Assembly (NCBI GenBank): GCA_905479945.1
Contig: CAJQOP010000025.1
Location: forward strand, 1 to 64,000
Source: an uncultured Glaciecola sp.
GTDB lineage: Bacteria > Pseudomonadota > Gammaproteobacteria > Enterobacterales > Alteromonadaceae
Length of the DNA: 64,000 nt
Direction of reading: 5' to 3'
Shown: piece by piece, positions 27,428 through 36,680 of the stretch
Numbering within the stretch: the first letter of the stretch is position 1
Layout of the letters: each line of letters begins with the position of its first letter
Made by a program: the position numbers and the translations under genes
Notes under the pieces: model-generated
What the model was told of the DNA's origin: nothing
The model's input: only the letters and a program-made list of their open reading frames with translations
Databases searched by the model: none

Positions 27428-27565
27428 AAAATCCCTTTTGTAACAAGTAAAATTCCGTCGATGCCGGCTGTTATTTCTTTAGCAAACCAGCTTCGAGCGT
27501 AAGAGTACCAAATTTTGTGTACTGAAAGCTATCTGATCAAGGTATTTCGAGCTAAGCTTTGAAGA

Positions 27566-28792
27566 CTAAAATTTAGTTGTTAACCAAAACCAAATTTTAT
27601 CTGCATCTACTCGGCCACCCTCACCAGTGTATTTGGCATATTTAATAGCGGCTGTATAGTGCTTAGCAAAAGGCTTAACGTATTGTAAGTTAATTTCTGA
27701 ACCCAAATCGTCAATTGATGCATTAGACTCATCAGCAGAGAAATCATGATAAGCAGCAAGCCATTTACCACCCGCTACGTTTCCTGACAGCGTAAATATT
27801 ACATCAACTAAGCCTTGACTGGGCGTGCCTAAAAATTGATCTGACCAACCGTTGAATTTGTGCAAAGTAGCCAATGGTGTTGCGAAACCAAAATTTCCAT
27901 TGTCAGAACCAAGAACTTCATATCCTAACTTAGCAGTAATTTTAGGCAATTTAACACCTACTTCTGCGAACAGGTAGTCAGCATCAAAACTGGTTCCTGT
28001 TAGCGAATTTTCGCTGCTTTGTGTTGCGTACTCAAATGAATATAAAAACGTAGTGTCGCCTTTTTTAGCTGCTTTCGTTCCGCCTCTAAAGCTAACACCA
28101 TAAGTATCGAGTGCGTTATCGATGTCGCTATCAACTTCCAACAGATAACTATAAGCGGTGAATGCCCCATAGCTTGTTTTGTAATTCAAATTCACTAAAT
28201 GATCTTTCGAATCTAGGTCGGCAGCTTCACCAAATATACGATTACGCTGGTTGATATAGCTGTATTGCACTTTCATTTTATCGTTAACTGCATAAACAAC
28301 AGTTGCCGCATCAAAGGTTTGTCTATCTTGACGCCAGCCAACATGGCCAACGAAGCGATGTCCGTCGAGTGCAATAACTTGACGACCCAATTTAAGCGTG
28401 AGCTTATCTTTTTTATACTGAACAAAAGCTTGGTCAAGTTCAGTAAACTCTGGGTCAGCAATAACTGAATATTGGCCCAAGTTATATGCTGTAGGGCCTA
28501 CAGTATAATCGCCTTGACCTAGAACGATGCGGTTGTCTTCTAGCTCAAAAGATACCGACCAGCCGTCTAAATCAGCGCTTGTGTAACCAAGTCTAGTCCG
28601 GAGTGTGAATGCGCTGGCATCGTTCAATGTGTTGTCTTGGGATACGTCTTCATATCTAAGATTGAAATTACCGCTCGCTTTGCCTGAACTCAATGCCTCG
28701 TAAAAGGAGTCTGCGGCAACTGTAGAAGCTGACATGCCGGTCATTAGTAATGCAGATGCAATAATTGACAATGAATACTTTTGTTTTCTCAT
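27566..28792 (-). CDS. Outer-membrane beta-barrel porin, alginate-export type
   Basis: A 408-residue exported barrel with signal peptide ending near STVAADS, alternating amphipathic strands throughout and the terminal aromatic residue of outer-membrane proteins (WFWLTTKF). The pattern LKLGRQVIALDGHRFVGHVG resembles the Alginate_exp domain of substrate-specific porins. The transported solute is unknown; no polysaccharide lyase or alginate genes are adjacent. Confidence 0.82.
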   Translation of the reverse strand: MRKQKYSLSIIASALLMTGMSASTVAADSFYEALSSGKASGNFNLRYEDVSQDNTLNDASAFTLRTRLGYTSADLDGWSVSFELEDNRIVLGQGDYTVGPTAYNLGQYSVIADPEFTELDQAFVQYKKDKLTLKLGRQVIALDGHRFVGHVGWRQDRQTFDAATVVYAVNDKMKVQYSYINQRNRIFGEAADLDSKDHLVNLNYKTSYGAFTAYSYLLEVDSDIDNALDTYGVSFRGGTKAAKKGDTTFLYSFEYATQSSENSLTGTSFDADYLFAEVGVKLPKITAKLGYEVLGSDNGNFGFATPLATLHKFNGWSDQFLGTPSQGLVDVIFTLSGNVAGGKWLAAYHDFSADESNASIDDLGSEINLQYVKPFAKHYTAAIKYAKYTGEGGRVDADKIWFWLTTKF

Positions 28793-29050
28793 GAGGTCTC
28801 TATTCCAGTGTTTGTTAATTCCGTTTTATCTCTTACACAAAAACTTAAGCAAAGCATAATAAGATTGCTAGTAAGTTAAGGTATCGGCCATTACTAATTT
28901 TTTTCGCGGTTTTTCTCAACAAATTGAAAGTACTGCGCTAAGCAGTGACAGAAAGCTAGTAATGAGTTGAGCCTGAATGGTAGGTCAGCGCGTTCGAACT
29001 TAAATAAATATAGAGACTATTATCATTCATACATATTCATGCTGCTTAAT

Positions 29051-29608
29051 CTAATGATTATTAATTGGCTCAATCAACGTAGTTGCAATGCTGAATATTT
29101 CGTTACTGTCCAACACCTTGCTCAACATCATCGACCCTTGCAACAATGATAATATAAACACTGCTTTATTTCGGGCTTTGACTGGCGTTGTGTTCGCGCC
29201 CTCCCGCTTTTCAATCGCTTTTTGTAACCATTGAATGTTTTTCAGAAAAAATGCTTTCGTATGCAATTTAACTTTGTTCGGTAATGCATCAGACTCAGCC
29301 CCAAACAAGCCACACAAACACATTTTTTGGTCAGCAATAAGTGCATGACGAAACTTGCCTACGTAATGTTCAATAGGGTCTTGGCTAAGCTTCACTAACT
29401 CTTCAGGATCTCCCAAAGCGCTGAGAAAATTTTCAGTGTAGCGTTTAGCTAACTCCGCGCCTAAATCTTCCTTTGTAGGAAAGTGATAATGTACACTTGC
29501 ACTTTTAATACCAACTTCGTTTGCCAATTCACGAAAACTGAAATTACTATAGCCACCGATTCTAGCTTTGTGTTCAGCAGCATTAAGCAGGGCTTCTCTT
29601 TTGCTCAA
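29051..29608 (-). CDS. TetR family repressor, NemR-like
   Basis: A 185-residue regulator with N-terminal HTH (FSFRELANEVGIKSASVHYHF) and C-terminal effector domain bearing KMCLCGLFGAE. The two close cysteines are shared with NemR/AcuR-like repressors that sense electrophiles or oxidants. It is divergent from the amine oxidase gene. A near-perfect palindrome in the gap (29743-29758) recurs before the cupin gene, so this protein probably represses itself, the oxidase and the cupin. Confidence 0.87.
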   Translation of the reverse strand: MSKREALLNAAEHKARIGGYSNFSFRELANEVGIKSASVHYHFPTKEDLGAELAKRYTENFLSALGDPEELVKLSQDPIEHYVGKFRHALIADQKMCLCGLFGAESDALPNKVKLHTKAFFLKNIQWLQKAIEKREGANTTPVKARNKAVFILSLLQGSMMLSKVLDSNEIFSIATTLIEPINNH

Positions 29609-29742
29609 AATGTATTTTGCCTTTGTAATTAACTAACTAAGGTCAATAAGCGCATGCTTTAAACCTAGCAATAAGACCTATTTCGAGCCCATATTAAAAC
29701 ATTGGGTTAGTTGTTACCTGTTTTCAAGGATCTTACTATACT

Positions 29743-29758
29743 TACCTATCAATAGGTA
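29743..29758. promoter_or_regulatory. Operator-like palindrome, copy 1
   Basis: TACCTATCAATAGGTA has perfect 7-base arms around a CA centre. It lies between the divergent tetR-like and amine oxidase genes, 38 bases before the oxidase ATG. The same motif recurs at 31038. Confidence 0.7.
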
Positions 29759-29795
29759 TTATTGTAGACCTATACTCGATTCAACAGGACAATAG

Positions 29796-30956
29796 ATGAA
29801 ACATTCAAATGCTAAAGTAGGCATTATTGGCGGTGGGCTTGCTGGTATTTATACCGCCTATTTGTTGCAGAAGAATGGCATTTCATTTCAACTATTAGAA
29901 GCAAAGCCTTTTTTAGGTGGCCGTATCTATGGCGAAGTAACGCAATCCGATGGCTACAAAGTAGACTTAGGGCCTTCATGGATTTTTCCACATCAACATA
30001 AAATACAACAACTTGTGCAAACTCTCGGGCTAAAATTGGTAGACCAGTTTAATCAGGGTGATGCTCTATTTCAGCGCAACGCAAACGAAACCCCGCAGCA
30101 GGTGAGCGGTCAAGCGCCGCCACCTATGTACAGGATTGCTGGCGGCACTACTCAACTGATTGAAACACTGGCTGAGCGCATACCAAGCAAACACATTGCG
30201 CTAGATACAACTGTATCTAAGCTAGAATTTGATGGTGAATGCTGGGGAGCTTATACTAGCAGCATGCAAGATCAAGAATGCTCAAGGTCTTTGCAATTCG
30301 AGCATATAGTTATCGCAATGCCGCCTAGGATTGCAGCCGACAAGTTGACATTGAGTTCAATATTTGCGAGCCAACTTTCTCCGACAGACAAACCTGAAAT
30401 CAACGCCACTTCACTTGAAAAACTACTTCATAAATTTACCAGCACACCAACTTGGATGTCTGCTCAAGCAAAGTTTGTAGTTATTTACAAAACTCCCTTT
30501 TGGCGCGAACGCGGCTTATCAGGCCAAGCCTTCAGTCATGTTGGGCCTATGGTGGAAATACATGATGCATCACATGAAGATGAAAGCGGAAAATCCGTAT
30601 ACGCTTTATTTGGTTTTATTGGTGTTCCATTTCCCCAAAGACAGCAAATAAGCACAGAAGCAATGAATAAGGCATGTACTGCTCAACTCGTGGCTTTATA
30701 TGGAAAAGACGCAAGTGAGTACCTACAAACCTATATCAAGGATTGGGGAACTGACTCTCTAATAACGTCTGTGTTAGATCAAACACAAGCATCAAGCCAC
30801 CCGCAAATCGAACTTAGGTCTGAAGAAGCATGGCTTTCGCAAGTGAAATTGCATTTAGCCACAAGTGAATTCGCGCAAAGTGAGGCTGGTTATATGGAAG
30901 GAGCCATTATTGCAGCCCAGAACGTAGTCAATCAGCTTGTATCAGACCGCTTTTAA
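29796..30956 (+). CDS. FAD-dependent amine oxidase family protein
   Basis: A 386-residue flavin amine oxidase-type protein. The FAD motif is VGIIGGGLAGIYTAYLL followed by FLGGRIYG and DLGPSWIFP. The C-terminal FAD contact is YMEGAIIAAQNVVNQL. No signal peptide is seen. AGGA precedes the ATG. Such enzymes oxidise amines or related carbon-nitrogen bonds with release of hydrogen peroxide; the substrate is unknown. Control by the divergent NemR-like repressor is suggested by the palindrome in the shared promoter region. Confidence 0.87.
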   Translation: MKHSNAKVGIIGGGLAGIYTAYLLQKNGISFQLLEAKPFLGGRIYGEVTQSDGYKVDLGPSWIFPHQHKIQQLVQTLGLKLVDQFNQGDALFQRNANETPQQVSGQAPPPMYRIAGGTTQLIETLAERIPSKHIALDTTVSKLEFDGECWGAYTSSMQDQECSRSLQFEHIVIAMPPRIAADKLTLSSIFASQLSPTDKPEINATSLEKLLHKFTSTPTWMSAQAKFVVIYKTPFWRERGLSGQAFSHVGPMVEIHDASHEDESGKSVYALFGFIGVPFPQRQQISTEAMNKACTAQLVALYGKDASEYLQTYIKDWGTDSLITSVLDQTQASSHPQIELRSEEAWLSQVKLHLATSEFAQSEAGYMEGAIIAAQNVVNQLVSDRF

Positions 30957-31037
30957 ATACGCTACAATATAAGCAGTCCTTAACAAAGAACTCTCTGTGT
31001 ACTTTTTGGAAGTGATTAAGGAAATAATTTATTTGAC

Positions 31038-31053
31038 TACCTATCGATAGATA
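31038..31053. promoter_or_regulatory. Operator-like palindrome, copy 2
   Basis: TACCTATCGATAGATA matches the copy at 29743 in 14 of 16 positions and keeps the inverted arms with one mismatch. It lies 67 bases before the cupin ATG. Confidence 0.65.
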
Positions 31054-31120
31054 TTCAAAATATTATTTAAATAAAATATGAATGATTTAATGGGCTAAGT
31101 AACAATAACTAGAGATTGAT

Positions 31121-31813
31121 ATGAAAATTAATGCAGATTTTTCTAAAACCGCTTATATGGATATTTCGATTCAAGATTGGATTGCGTCACCTATGCCAGG
31201 CGTTGAGCGAAAGCCACTCGATCGTGTGGGAGTTGAAGTAGCCCGAGCAACTAGCATTGTTCGCTATGCACCGAAAAGCACATTTTCGCCTCATGTTCAT
31301 AGCGGTGGAGAAGAGTTCATTGTGCTTGAAGGTGTTTTCCAAGATGAGCATGGTGATTACCCTAGCGGGTCATACGTTCGAAATCCGCCGCAATCTATGC
31401 ATAAGCCTGGCTCAGAGAAAGGTTGCGTTATTTTCGTTAAACTTTGGCAATTTCAAGCTGATGATAGGCGTCATGTGAATGTTATTATGGAAAAATCGCC
31501 CATCACTTTCTCGAATGCCGATGAAAGCATTGTTGAGCGCGTACTATATGAAGATGCTCATGAAAAAGTGAGCTACTTGAGCTTAGCCGCTGGGGTTGTT
31601 TGGCAAAGTGATTCTAAACAAGGCAACGAAATACTGATGTTAGAAGGAAGTGCAGTCTTCAATCAACAAAGTTTAGCTAAAGAAAGCTGGCTGCGCGCTC
31701 CTATAGGTCAGGCATTAAGACTGCAAGCGGGTGAAAATGGAGCGACCGTGTGGCTAAAAACAGGCAACTTACCCGACCTTGAAAATCAATTAAAAAGAGT
31801 AAATAACGCTTAG
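31121..31813 (+). CDS. Double cupin, ChrR-type, lacking the anti-sigma domain
   Basis: A 230-residue protein with a first cupin carrying metal ligands in FSPHVHSGGEEFIVLEG and SMHKPG, and a second, degenerate cupin. It resembles the C-terminal cupin domain of the anti-sigma factor ChrR but lacks its zinc-binding anti-sigma N-terminus. It is therefore probably an enzyme or sensor rather than an anti-sigma factor. The shared operator suggests it belongs with the amine oxidase, perhaps handling its product or oxidative by-products (inference). Confidence 0.82.
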   Translation: MKINADFSKTAYMDISIQDWIASPMPGVERKPLDRVGVEVARATSIVRYAPKSTFSPHVHSGGEEFIVLEGVFQDEHGDYPSGSYVRNPPQSMHKPGSEKGCVIFVKLWQFQADDRRHVNVIMEKSPITFSNADESIVERVLYEDAHEKVSYLSLAAGVVWQSDSKQGNEILMLEGSAVFNQQSLAKESWLRAPIGQALRLQAGENGATVWLKTGNLPDLENQLKRVNNA

Positions 31814-31838
31814 CAGCCATAACTGCTATTTTTCTTAC

Positions 31839-32090
31839 TCAGGCTTCAATATCAATACTACGACTTTCTTTGTCGTAACGACGATCTCTTCCCGAACGCG
31901 TATCTATCAACGGTTTAATTTTGTTCTTGCGACGGTCTTCTCTTTCTCGTTTGTCATAAATAAGTACATGCGAATTTGACAATTGCTTTGCGCTATCTGG
32001 ATCACTTTCAGACTTTTCGAGCAATCCTGCACTGCGTCTCGCTGGTTTTGGCCTATTGGCAATGATTGGAAACTTTGTAGGAATATACAT
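31839..32090 (-). CDS. Small basic hypothetical protein
   Basis: An 83-residue, highly charged protein rich in Arg and Lys, with two similar stretches, DKREREDRRKNK and RSGRDRRYDKE. There is no signal peptide or membrane segment. AGGAG sits about 8 bases before the ATG, which supports expression. I do not recognise the family. The RSGRDRR pattern occurs in several small uncharacterised gammaproteobacterial proteins. Confidence 0.6.
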   Translation of the reverse strand: MYIPTKFPIIANRPKPARRSAGLLEKSESDPDSAKQLSNSHVLIYDKREREDRRKNKIKPLIDTRSGRDRRYDKESRSIDIEA

Positions 32091-32199
32091 AGCTGTTCTC
32101 CTATTCTCATTGAAAATTGTTGACTGTGGTAAAGCGAAAAACGCTTTAACTCACTATCTGTAACGGCCGATGATTAGTTTTCTTTAATAAAACACAAAA

Positions 32200-33990
32200 T
32201 TAGGCTTTTTCAGCGGTAATTAAACTAATAATTTGCCAGCCAGCATCAGGCTCAAGGCCATTAGACGTCGTAAATAACACTAGCTTCCCATCGCCTTGAA
32301 TAGCACACAAAGGTAAACATCTGTCTTTGTATTCAGTTTTATAATCGTCATAACTAAAACTGTCAGACAATTTCGTCGTTTTGATACTAGCTCCTCTCGA
32401 TGCATATCCGATTAATTTTCCATAGCTAATATTATCGGCAAACAAGCCAAGTTTTTTTGAATAAGACTCAGAAACTTGATGGCTAGGTCTTTGCTCCTGC
32501 TCACCGTTACTTAAGCCTAGTACCGTTCCTTTGCCCAATTCATGCTCAAAATGATAAGTGACTAAAGGGTTGAGTTGCCGATACGGCGACATAACCAAAA
32601 CTTGACCAATGCCTGTTAGGTCGAGGTTCCTTTCTGCATGTTCCGACATTGGATTACCAAAATAAGTTGGTACACCGTCCATGCGCGCCAATTTGATTGT
32701 CTCCCAGTTAGTATCCGTTAGGCAGACAGGTATGTTGTGACTCATCAGTTCTTGCGCAAACATCCGACTAAATTGGCCGCCGCCAAAAATCAAATAACCA
32801 TTTGGTTCTGGCGCGCGCAAGCCTAAATATTCAGCAATCTTTGCACTGCTTAAGCTTTGCAAAACGACTGTCGCGATAATGATTAGGAAAACCATGGGCA
32901 CAAGTACCTCGGCTTGCGCATAATCTAGCGCTTCAAGCTTCAATGCGAATAACGCCGAAACTGCCGCAGCCACTATCCCGCGAGGTGCTATCCAGCTTAA
33001 TAATGCTAATTCTTGCCACTTTAGTCCTGTCCCAAAAGACGATAGAAATACTCCAATGGGACGAGCAACAAACATCACCGCGACAAGCACAAGTATTGAT
33101 CCCCACCCCACATTGAGTATGGCGTTTAGTTCAATGCGTGATGCTAACAAAATAAATAAACCCGAAATTAACAATACGCTAAGGGTTTCTTTGAATTCTA
33201 AGATTTCATCGACATCAACGTCCTTCATGTTGGCCATCAACATGCCCATTACTGTCACGGTTAATAAACCAGATTCATGGGCAATAACATTCGAAGCTGC
33301 AAACGCACCTAGCATGATCGTGAGCACAGCAGTATTGACTAAGTAATGAGGTATCCAATGGTGTCGCAAAACTAAGCCCAGAAAATAACCCACCGCCATG
33401 CCGATACCAAAACCCACACCAACCGTCAGGCCAAAAGCATATAGCGTATGGGTAAGAGCATTTTGCGCAGACACTATGTATTCAAAAACCAGCACTGCCA
33501 ATAATGCACCTATCGGATCAATAACAATCCCTTCCCAGCGCAAAATATTAGCGATATTTTTACTCGGCCTCACAGTTCTTAACATAGGTACAATGACTGT
33601 TGGCCCAGTAACTGTGACAATAGCAGCAAGTAAAAACGCCATTTCCCACGACAAACCTAAGGCAAAGTGAGCTGCGGGTGCGACCACAATTAAAGTCACA
33701 AAAGTACCTACCGTACAGAGATTTCTGACCATTGAGCCATGGCCGCTTAGGTCTTGAGTTCGCAGCGTAAGTGCACCTTCAAAAAGAATAATAGCCACCG
33801 ACAGTGACACAATAGGGAATAGCAAATCACCGAAAAGAGCATCGGCATCGATAACACCGGTAACTGGACCAGCAATGATCCCGACAATCAGCAAAAATAG
33901 TATTGCTGGAACGCGAATTTTGTAAGCAAAATATTGGCAAGCAATCGATAGCAGGCCTACGATCACTAATGGGACCATTAAATCGTCCAA
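32200..33990 (-). CDS. CPA1-type Na+/H+ antiporter with C-terminal nucleotide-binding domain
   Basis: A 596-residue inner-membrane protein with about 12 hydrophobic segments. The CPA1/NhaP marks include ILFLLIVGIIAGP and the ion-site segment GIVIDPIGALLAV. After the membrane part (about residue 400) comes a TrkA-N-like Rossmann domain (YLIFGGGQFSRMFAQEL), which suggests gating by NAD(H) or another nucleotide. The role is sodium or potassium/proton exchange for pH and salt balance, fitting a marine host. Confidence 0.87.
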   Translation of the reverse strand: MDDLMVPLVIVGLLSIACQYFAYKIRVPAILFLLIVGIIAGPVTGVIDADALFGDLLFPIVSLSVAIILFEGALTLRTQDLSGHGSMVRNLCTVGTFVTLIVVAPAAHFALGLSWEMAFLLAAIVTVTGPTVIVPMLRTVRPSKNIANILRWEGIVIDPIGALLAVLVFEYIVSAQNALTHTLYAFGLTVGVGFGIGMAVGYFLGLVLRHHWIPHYLVNTAVLTIMLGAFAASNVIAHESGLLTVTVMGMLMANMKDVDVDEILEFKETLSVLLISGLFILLASRIELNAILNVGWGSILVLVAVMFVARPIGVFLSSFGTGLKWQELALLSWIAPRGIVAAAVSALFALKLEALDYAQAEVLVPMVFLIIIATVVLQSLSSAKIAEYLGLRAPEPNGYLIFGGGQFSRMFAQELMSHNIPVCLTDTNWETIKLARMDGVPTYFGNPMSEHAERNLDLTGIGQVLVMSPYRQLNPLVTYHFEHELGKGTVLGLSNGEQEQRPSHQVSESYSKKLGLFADNISYGKLIGYASRGASIKTTKLSDSFSYDDYKTEYKDRCLPLCAIQGDGKLVLFTTSNGLEPDAGWQIISLITAEKA

Positions 33991-34176
33991 GTATAAACCT
34001 GCGAAAATTGATAAATCATGTTCTAGTTATAACCCAAAGCTATTTTTTAGTCTTGTGTAAATTATCTAATTAATGCTTGCGCAACAAATAGCTTAAAACT
34101 GATAACAAAAATTCATCATACTTTTAGGCGGCAAATGGCAGGGCACTGTTATTGCCAATTTTATATTTAAGTCGCT

Positions 34177-34398
34177 TTATCGTTCAGAATAAACAAGATT
34201 ACTATTCAAGTCTTGTATGAATGCAGCGCCCGAATCTTGCCCTTTATCATCCCTTAGCATCACACCCAACATAGCAACATCATTTTTCAATGCCACCTTA
34301 CCTCCAAGTGTATCTTTGGCGAAGCTATTCGCAGCGATTAATGCGAGCACCACACATATGTGGCGTTTGACCTTATATATTAATTTCACCAATTCCAT
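34177..34398 (-). CDS. Small exported hypothetical protein
   Basis: A 73-residue protein with a signal peptide (basic start, hydrophobic CVVLALIAANSFA, likely cleavage before KDTLGG) leaving about 46 mature residues. A GAGG site lies before the ATG. An opposite-strand ORF of similar size covers the same bases, but the ribosome site and signal peptide favour this strand. The family is not recognised. Confidence 0.5.
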   Translation of the reverse strand: MELVKLIYKVKRHICVVLALIAANSFAKDTLGGKVALKNDVAMLGVMLRDDKGQDSGAAFIQDLNSNLVYSER

Positions 34399-34460
34399 CC
34401 TATCCTCTTCAAACTAATATTAACCAAAAGCGGCGTATGAGTGCATGTACTTGCGCCTCA

Positions 34461-35741
34461 CTACCTAATATACTCGACCGTTCGGATTTGTACTTCTTGC
34501 TCGTTCTCTAGGAAAACAAACCCCACTACCATATGGAGCTGCGTCAAATCGGCAGTTTCAAACTCAGAAAGTGCAATATCGTATGTCTGCCATTCATCGC
34601 TGAGTATTATAGCGACTCGCGTTTCTGTGCCGTCGTCAGGATCTTGCGCATCTTTGAGAATAATCTTTAGTTCCTGCCCAGATATCGGTGCCTTAGCTTC
34701 TACTCTCAAGGTTTTAAAACTAGAATAGTCTTTGCTGGGCTTTTCAGTAAAAGCTTCTGAGGCAATTGTAAAATACTGGACACCCCAAGCCATGTTCTTG
34801 AAGTGGAAATTCAAAGCGTTTAACTCCGAGGAAGCCCATTTGCTACTGGACCCTGATTGTGCAAAACCCGTTTTAAAGAATGCGTAATTAGGACTCCCTT
34901 TTTGCATGACTTTGGGATATCCCTCAGTACCATTAAAATCATAAAAATCGACCAGTTCGCCTTTCGTAGAGCTGTCTAAAGACTTCAAATCTCTGTTAAT
35001 AAGTGAGACTATTTGTTCACCGATTAACCGGAGGTTATCATATCTTGCGGCCAACAAAGGTGCTACGGTGTTAGATTCAAGCCACGTTCTTAGGGTAGTA
35101 GGGTGTTCAGCAATATTACGGATTATGGCTTGTACCTCATCCAATTCATTCTCAAAATCGATAAATTCTGGTTGGTAAAATAAATAGTCATACTCAAAAT
35201 TAGCGTCTTGAAAAGAATTTTTCGCATTCTTTAACGAATCGTTATACTCAACTTCCTTCATATTAATTTCAAGAATCAAGTTATAGTATTGATAAATTAA
35301 GAATTCTAAATCTTCGCCTCTTAATTTATTAAGATAACCAGAGTTCTTAAGAGACTCATAAGCGCTTTGATCTGGTATGAAATAATCTAGTTCAAAAAGT
35401 TTGATTGTAGTGTTCGACAATAGCCAAATATCTTCAGAACTTAAGTACTTTTTTCCCTCAATAATTTCAAAAAGATAGGGGACTCTCGCGGCCATGTTAC
35501 TTCGTTTTTCTCGCAATGTTGTTAATTCCGCAATGTCACTTTTAATATTGCGAGATATACTTGTTAGATAGTCGTCTAATGACGCTTGATCTAACTTGTT
35601 TTGATTCCAATTATTAATTTGCAGAGCAATCAAGATACCTAATACAACTAGTACTATCTCACCAGTAGCATAAGCCAAATACTTACCTATTCGGTTGCTT
35701 TTGAGAAGATTCATTCTTATCTTTTTAAAAAATAATATCAT
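34461..35741 (-). CDS. DUF6090 family membrane protein with extra C-terminal beta domain
   Basis: The N-terminus (KSNRIGKYLAYATGEIVLVV then LGILIALQINNWN) is the hallmark of DUF6090: one membrane helix followed by a long helical periplasmic region. Most members are about 250 residues; this one is 426. The extra C-terminal part (about residues 270-426) reads like a beta-sandwich, galactose-binding or CIA30-like domain (FKTLRVEAKAPISGQELKII, EWQTYDIALSEFE). Function is unknown. Confidence 0.75.
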   Translation of the reverse strand: MILFFKKIRMNLLKSNRIGKYLAYATGEIVLVVLGILIALQINNWNQNKLDQASLDDYLTSISRNIKSDIAELTTLREKRSNMAARVPYLFEIIEGKKYLSSEDIWLLSNTTIKLFELDYFIPDQSAYESLKNSGYLNKLRGEDLEFLIYQYYNLILEINMKEVEYNDSLKNAKNSFQDANFEYDYLFYQPEFIDFENELDEVQAIIRNIAEHPTTLRTWLESNTVAPLLAARYDNLRLIGEQIVSLINRDLKSLDSSTKGELVDFYDFNGTEGYPKVMQKGSPNYAFFKTGFAQSGSSSKWASSELNALNFHFKNMAWGVQYFTIASEAFTEKPSKDYSSFKTLRVEAKAPISGQELKIILKDAQDPDDGTETRVAIILSDEWQTYDIALSEFETADLTQLHMVVGFVFLENEQEVQIRTVEYIR

Positions 35742-36015
35742 ACGGCTTTGTCTTCCTTGCGATGGGCACTAGTCTCTTGCTTACTGCTTTTATGTGGAGT
35801 AATCAATATAACGTTTTTCCTTTTAAACTGCATTTTTATCGTAAGTCAGTTAAGTTGAAAATATGATGCTGATTGTGACTTACTTACCTCAGAATATAGA
35901 ATACTCAAGCATCATGATGCTTCTCTTGTGTCACGCAGCAAAGTCAATAACGCTTTCTATCTTTATTTTAAAGAGTAAGGGACACATAACAAACTTTAAC
36001 TATTGGAGATTTGTA

Positions 36016-36215
36016 ATGAATGATGTAAAGACTATTATTCCTGAGCTTATACCCATATTATATCGACCTACGTTGATGCAGAAGTCATACGCCGAATAAC
36101 TGCTCCGATGGTGGGAGATATTTAAAATGAAGTGTTACTTATTTTGCTCGTATTGATCGCTATTTATTTACTGTGGAAAAGACAACAAGTACACAAGCTA
36201 GATGACAATTTTTAA
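36016..36215 (+). pseudogene. Decayed 3' end of a CusA/CzcA-type heavy-metal RND transporter
   Basis: Two frames together spell the C-terminus of an HME-RND pump. From 36016 the frame gives IIPELIPILYRP, like the LLPIMW stretch of CusA. After a frameshift, the frame from 36075 gives DAEVIRRITAPMVGDI, then one TAA at 36123. The same frame continues LLILLVLIAIYLLWKRQQ and stops at 36213. CusA/CzcA proteins end with V(M/I)RRIAAPMVGG...LLVIPAIYLLWKR. The rest of the gene is absent, so this is a remnant beside copC. Confidence 0.7.
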
Positions 36216-36245
36216 CCCTTTAACAATTAAATATCTGAGATAAAA

Positions 36246-36668
36246 ATGAAAAAGTATATCGCAATAATATTTGTAGCAATGACCAGTATGTCGGTATTTG
36301 CGCATACAGAATTGGCATCATCTGTGCCTGGCAATAATGCCATGTTAATGAAAAGTCCTGAAATGATTGAAGTGACGTTTGCAGACGATGTTCGTTTAGC
36401 GAGTTTATTAGTGGTCAATAGCAAAGAAGAAGTAATAGAAATAGACTTTGCACCAACAATGGAGTCAAGCAAGACATTTTCTTACGATTTGCCCATGCTA
36501 ACGGCAAATACCTACAAAGTGTCTTGGACAATTATGGGAGAGGACGGGCATAAAATGAAAGGTGACTTTTCATTTATGGTGCACGCCATGGACAAAATGA
36601 AAGATATGAAGAGTATGCACGACATGAAAGATGAAAAGATGGATGATACGCAGGAAAACGAGCACTAA
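36246..36668 (+). CDS. copC: Periplasmic copper-binding protein CopC
   Basis: A 140-residue protein with a signal peptide cleaved before HTELASSVPG, leaving the N-terminal His that is a copper ligand in CopC. Other family marks are SPEMIEVTFADDVRLA, VSWTIMGEDGHKMKGDFSF and a C-terminal Met/His-rich tail (HAMDKMKDMKSMHDMKD) likely to bind copper. It lies 13 bases before copD and probably delivers copper to or past it. Confidence 0.93.
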   Translation: MKKYIAIIFVAMTSMSVFAHTELASSVPGNNAMLMKSPEMIEVTFADDVRLASLLVVNSKEEVIEIDFAPTMESSKTFSYDLPMLTANTYKVSWTIMGEDGHKMKGDFSFMVHAMDKMKDMKSMHDMKDEKMDDTQENEH

Positions 36669-36680
36669 GAGGGAAATGTC

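Noticed and set aside
34217-34417. 66-codon plus-strand ORF opposite the small exported protein
   Set aside because: It lacks a ribosome site, and the opposite strand has both a signal peptide and a ribosome site.
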